Below are positions 63,438 to 64,000 of a stretch of 64,000 nt of DNA, piece after piece. Under the pieces are notes generated by a model. It had not been told where the DNA came from. It saw only the letters and a program-made list of their open reading frames with translations, and ran no database searches. Origin of the DNA: Mucilaginibacter sp. OK098 (lineage in GTDB: Bacteria; Bacteroidota; Bacteroidia; Sphingobacteriales; Sphingobacteriaceae). Within the stretch, counting starts at the first letter, position 1, and the number at the start of each line of letters is the position of its first letter. A program made the position numbers and the translations under genes. The DNA is taken from assembly GCF_900142915.1 (NCBI RefSeq), contig NZ_FRCM01000008.1, forward strand, positions 124,001 through 188,000, given 5' to 3'.

Positions 63438-63468
63438 GACTTACGAAGTTTTAAAAACTTCGTAAGTC
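63438..63468. repeat. Perfect 15-bp inverted repeat between xylB and xylA
   Basis: GACTTACGAAGTTTT at 63438-63452 is exactly inverted at 63454-63468 with one spacer base. It sits in the 83-base gap between xylulokinase and xylose isomerase together with a direct repeat of TTTCACTGAT (63404-63413, 63421-63430). Inside an operon it may act as an mRNA-stability or attenuation hairpin, or be a dispersed repeat. Confidence 0.65.
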
Positions 63469-63481
63469 TTCGATGGGTTAT

Positions 63482-64000
63482 TTAGTTTGTTAGTTGTTTC
63501 TCCAATAATGCTTTCCATTCCTGGTAAGCGGGTTCAAGTTGTTTTGTTGATGGTTGTACCAATTGTACCGGGTGCATGTGTTCAAATGCCTGTTGGGGCG
63601 ATGAAAAGATCTGCGCGCCTATGCCTGCGCCCAATGCCGCGCCTACGCTGCCGTCATTCTTATAAAGCTCAACCGGTACGCCGGTTATGTTTACAAAGCT
63701 TTCGGTAAATAATTCGCTTAAAAACAGGTTATTTTTACCGGCTCGGATAATAGTTGGATTCATCCCGTTTTCGCGCATTATATCCAATCCGTAACGGAAT
63801 GAAAAAGCGATACCCTCCTGTACGGCCCTGATCACATGAGCCTGGTTATGAATGTTCAGATCGATATTATGAAAATGAGCGCCAACTATTTTATTGTTCA
63901 GCATCCGCTCTGCACCATTACCAAAAGGCAATACACACAAGCCTTCGCTGCCTAAAGGCGCTTCAGTGGCTTTAGCATTCAATTGCAGGTAGCTTTCTGT
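63482..64000 (-). CDS. xylB: Xylulokinase, C-terminal part (FGGY family, N-terminus beyond the window)
   Basis: The visible 172 residues are open at the right edge and end at a stop at 63482. GLCVLPFGNGAERMLNN, NIHNQAHVIRAVQEGIAFSF, IIRAGKNNLFLSELFTESF and GSVGAALGAGIGA are the C-terminal FGGY features, including the glycine-rich ATP-binding stretch. Xylulokinase phosphorylates D-xylulose made by the isomerase encoded next. The first Met-like start in the window (TTG 63982) is internal to the gene, not its true start. Confidence 0.92.
   Translation of the reverse strand, partial: TESYLQLNAKATEAPLGSEGLCVLPFGNGAERMLNNKIVGAHFHNIDLNIHNQAHVIRAVQEGIAFSFRYGLDIMRENGMNPTIIRAGKNNLFLSELFTESFVNITGVPVELYKNDGSVGAALGAGIGAQIFSSPQQAFEHMHPVQLVQPSTKQLEPAYQEWKALLEKQLTN

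Overview
The window reads as chromosomal DNA of a Bacteroidota bacterium, most like the Sphingobacteriaceae (Mucilaginibacter or Pedobacter type). The evidence is the moderately AT-rich sequence, the near absence of Shine-Dalgarno sites, a Reg_prop/Y_Y_Y hybrid sensor, an outer-membrane barrel with a carboxypeptidase-like N-terminal domain, DUF1080 and NIPSNAP proteins, many Tat-exported TIM-barrel isomerases and GMC/subunit-3 dehydrogenases. I did not find rRNA, tRNA, CRISPR arrays, transposases or phage genes.

Layout. (a) 1-9.6 kb: a glycan or small-molecule assembly region. A B12-binding radical SAM protein (partial, minus strand) diverges from a tight plus-strand run of methyltransferase, amidohydrolase, polysaccharide deacetylase, GNAT acyltransferase, a flavin-reductase-like protein and a glycosyltransferase. 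It faces a minus-strand ABC exporter plus glycosyltransferase pair bracketed by two copies of a 112-116 bp inverted-repeat element. (b) 9.9-19.7 kb: an aquaporin, then an NtrY/NtrC-type two-component pair and a five-gene MacB-type efflux system (adaptor, TolC, ATPase, two permeases). A well-formed sigma-54 promoter lies just before the adaptor gene and moves its start codon 39 bases downstream. (c) 19.9-26.4 kb: a PYROXD2-like oxidoreductase, a NIPSNAP protein and a large hybrid sensor kinase with no DNA-binding domain.

(d) 26.5-46.6 kb: a sixteen-gene co-directional minus-strand block ending in a strong terminator. It encodes two GMC dehydrogenases, two gluconate-dehydrogenase-subunit-3 proteins, a lipoprotein cytochrome c, four TIM-barrel sugar isomerase/epimerases (three exported), two Gfo/Idh/MocA oxidoreductases (one exported), a DUF1080 protein, two MFS transporters, a TolB-like protein and a glutaminase-family protein. 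Together these fit periplasmic oxidation of glycosides to 3-keto sugars, cleavage, then uptake and reduction. This is the most interesting coding system here. Its intergenic gaps hold hairpins built from stuttered short words that no gene explains.

(e) 46.8-57.8 kb: a fatty-acid desaturase, a TPR sensor kinase, an outer-membrane barrel, and a LytS / TlpA-like thioredoxin / LytTR operon. (f) 57.8-64 kb: uronate and xylose use (mannonate dehydratase; xylulokinase, xylose isomerase and a sodium-sugar symporter in one operon), plus a small heat-shock protein and a small unknown protein.
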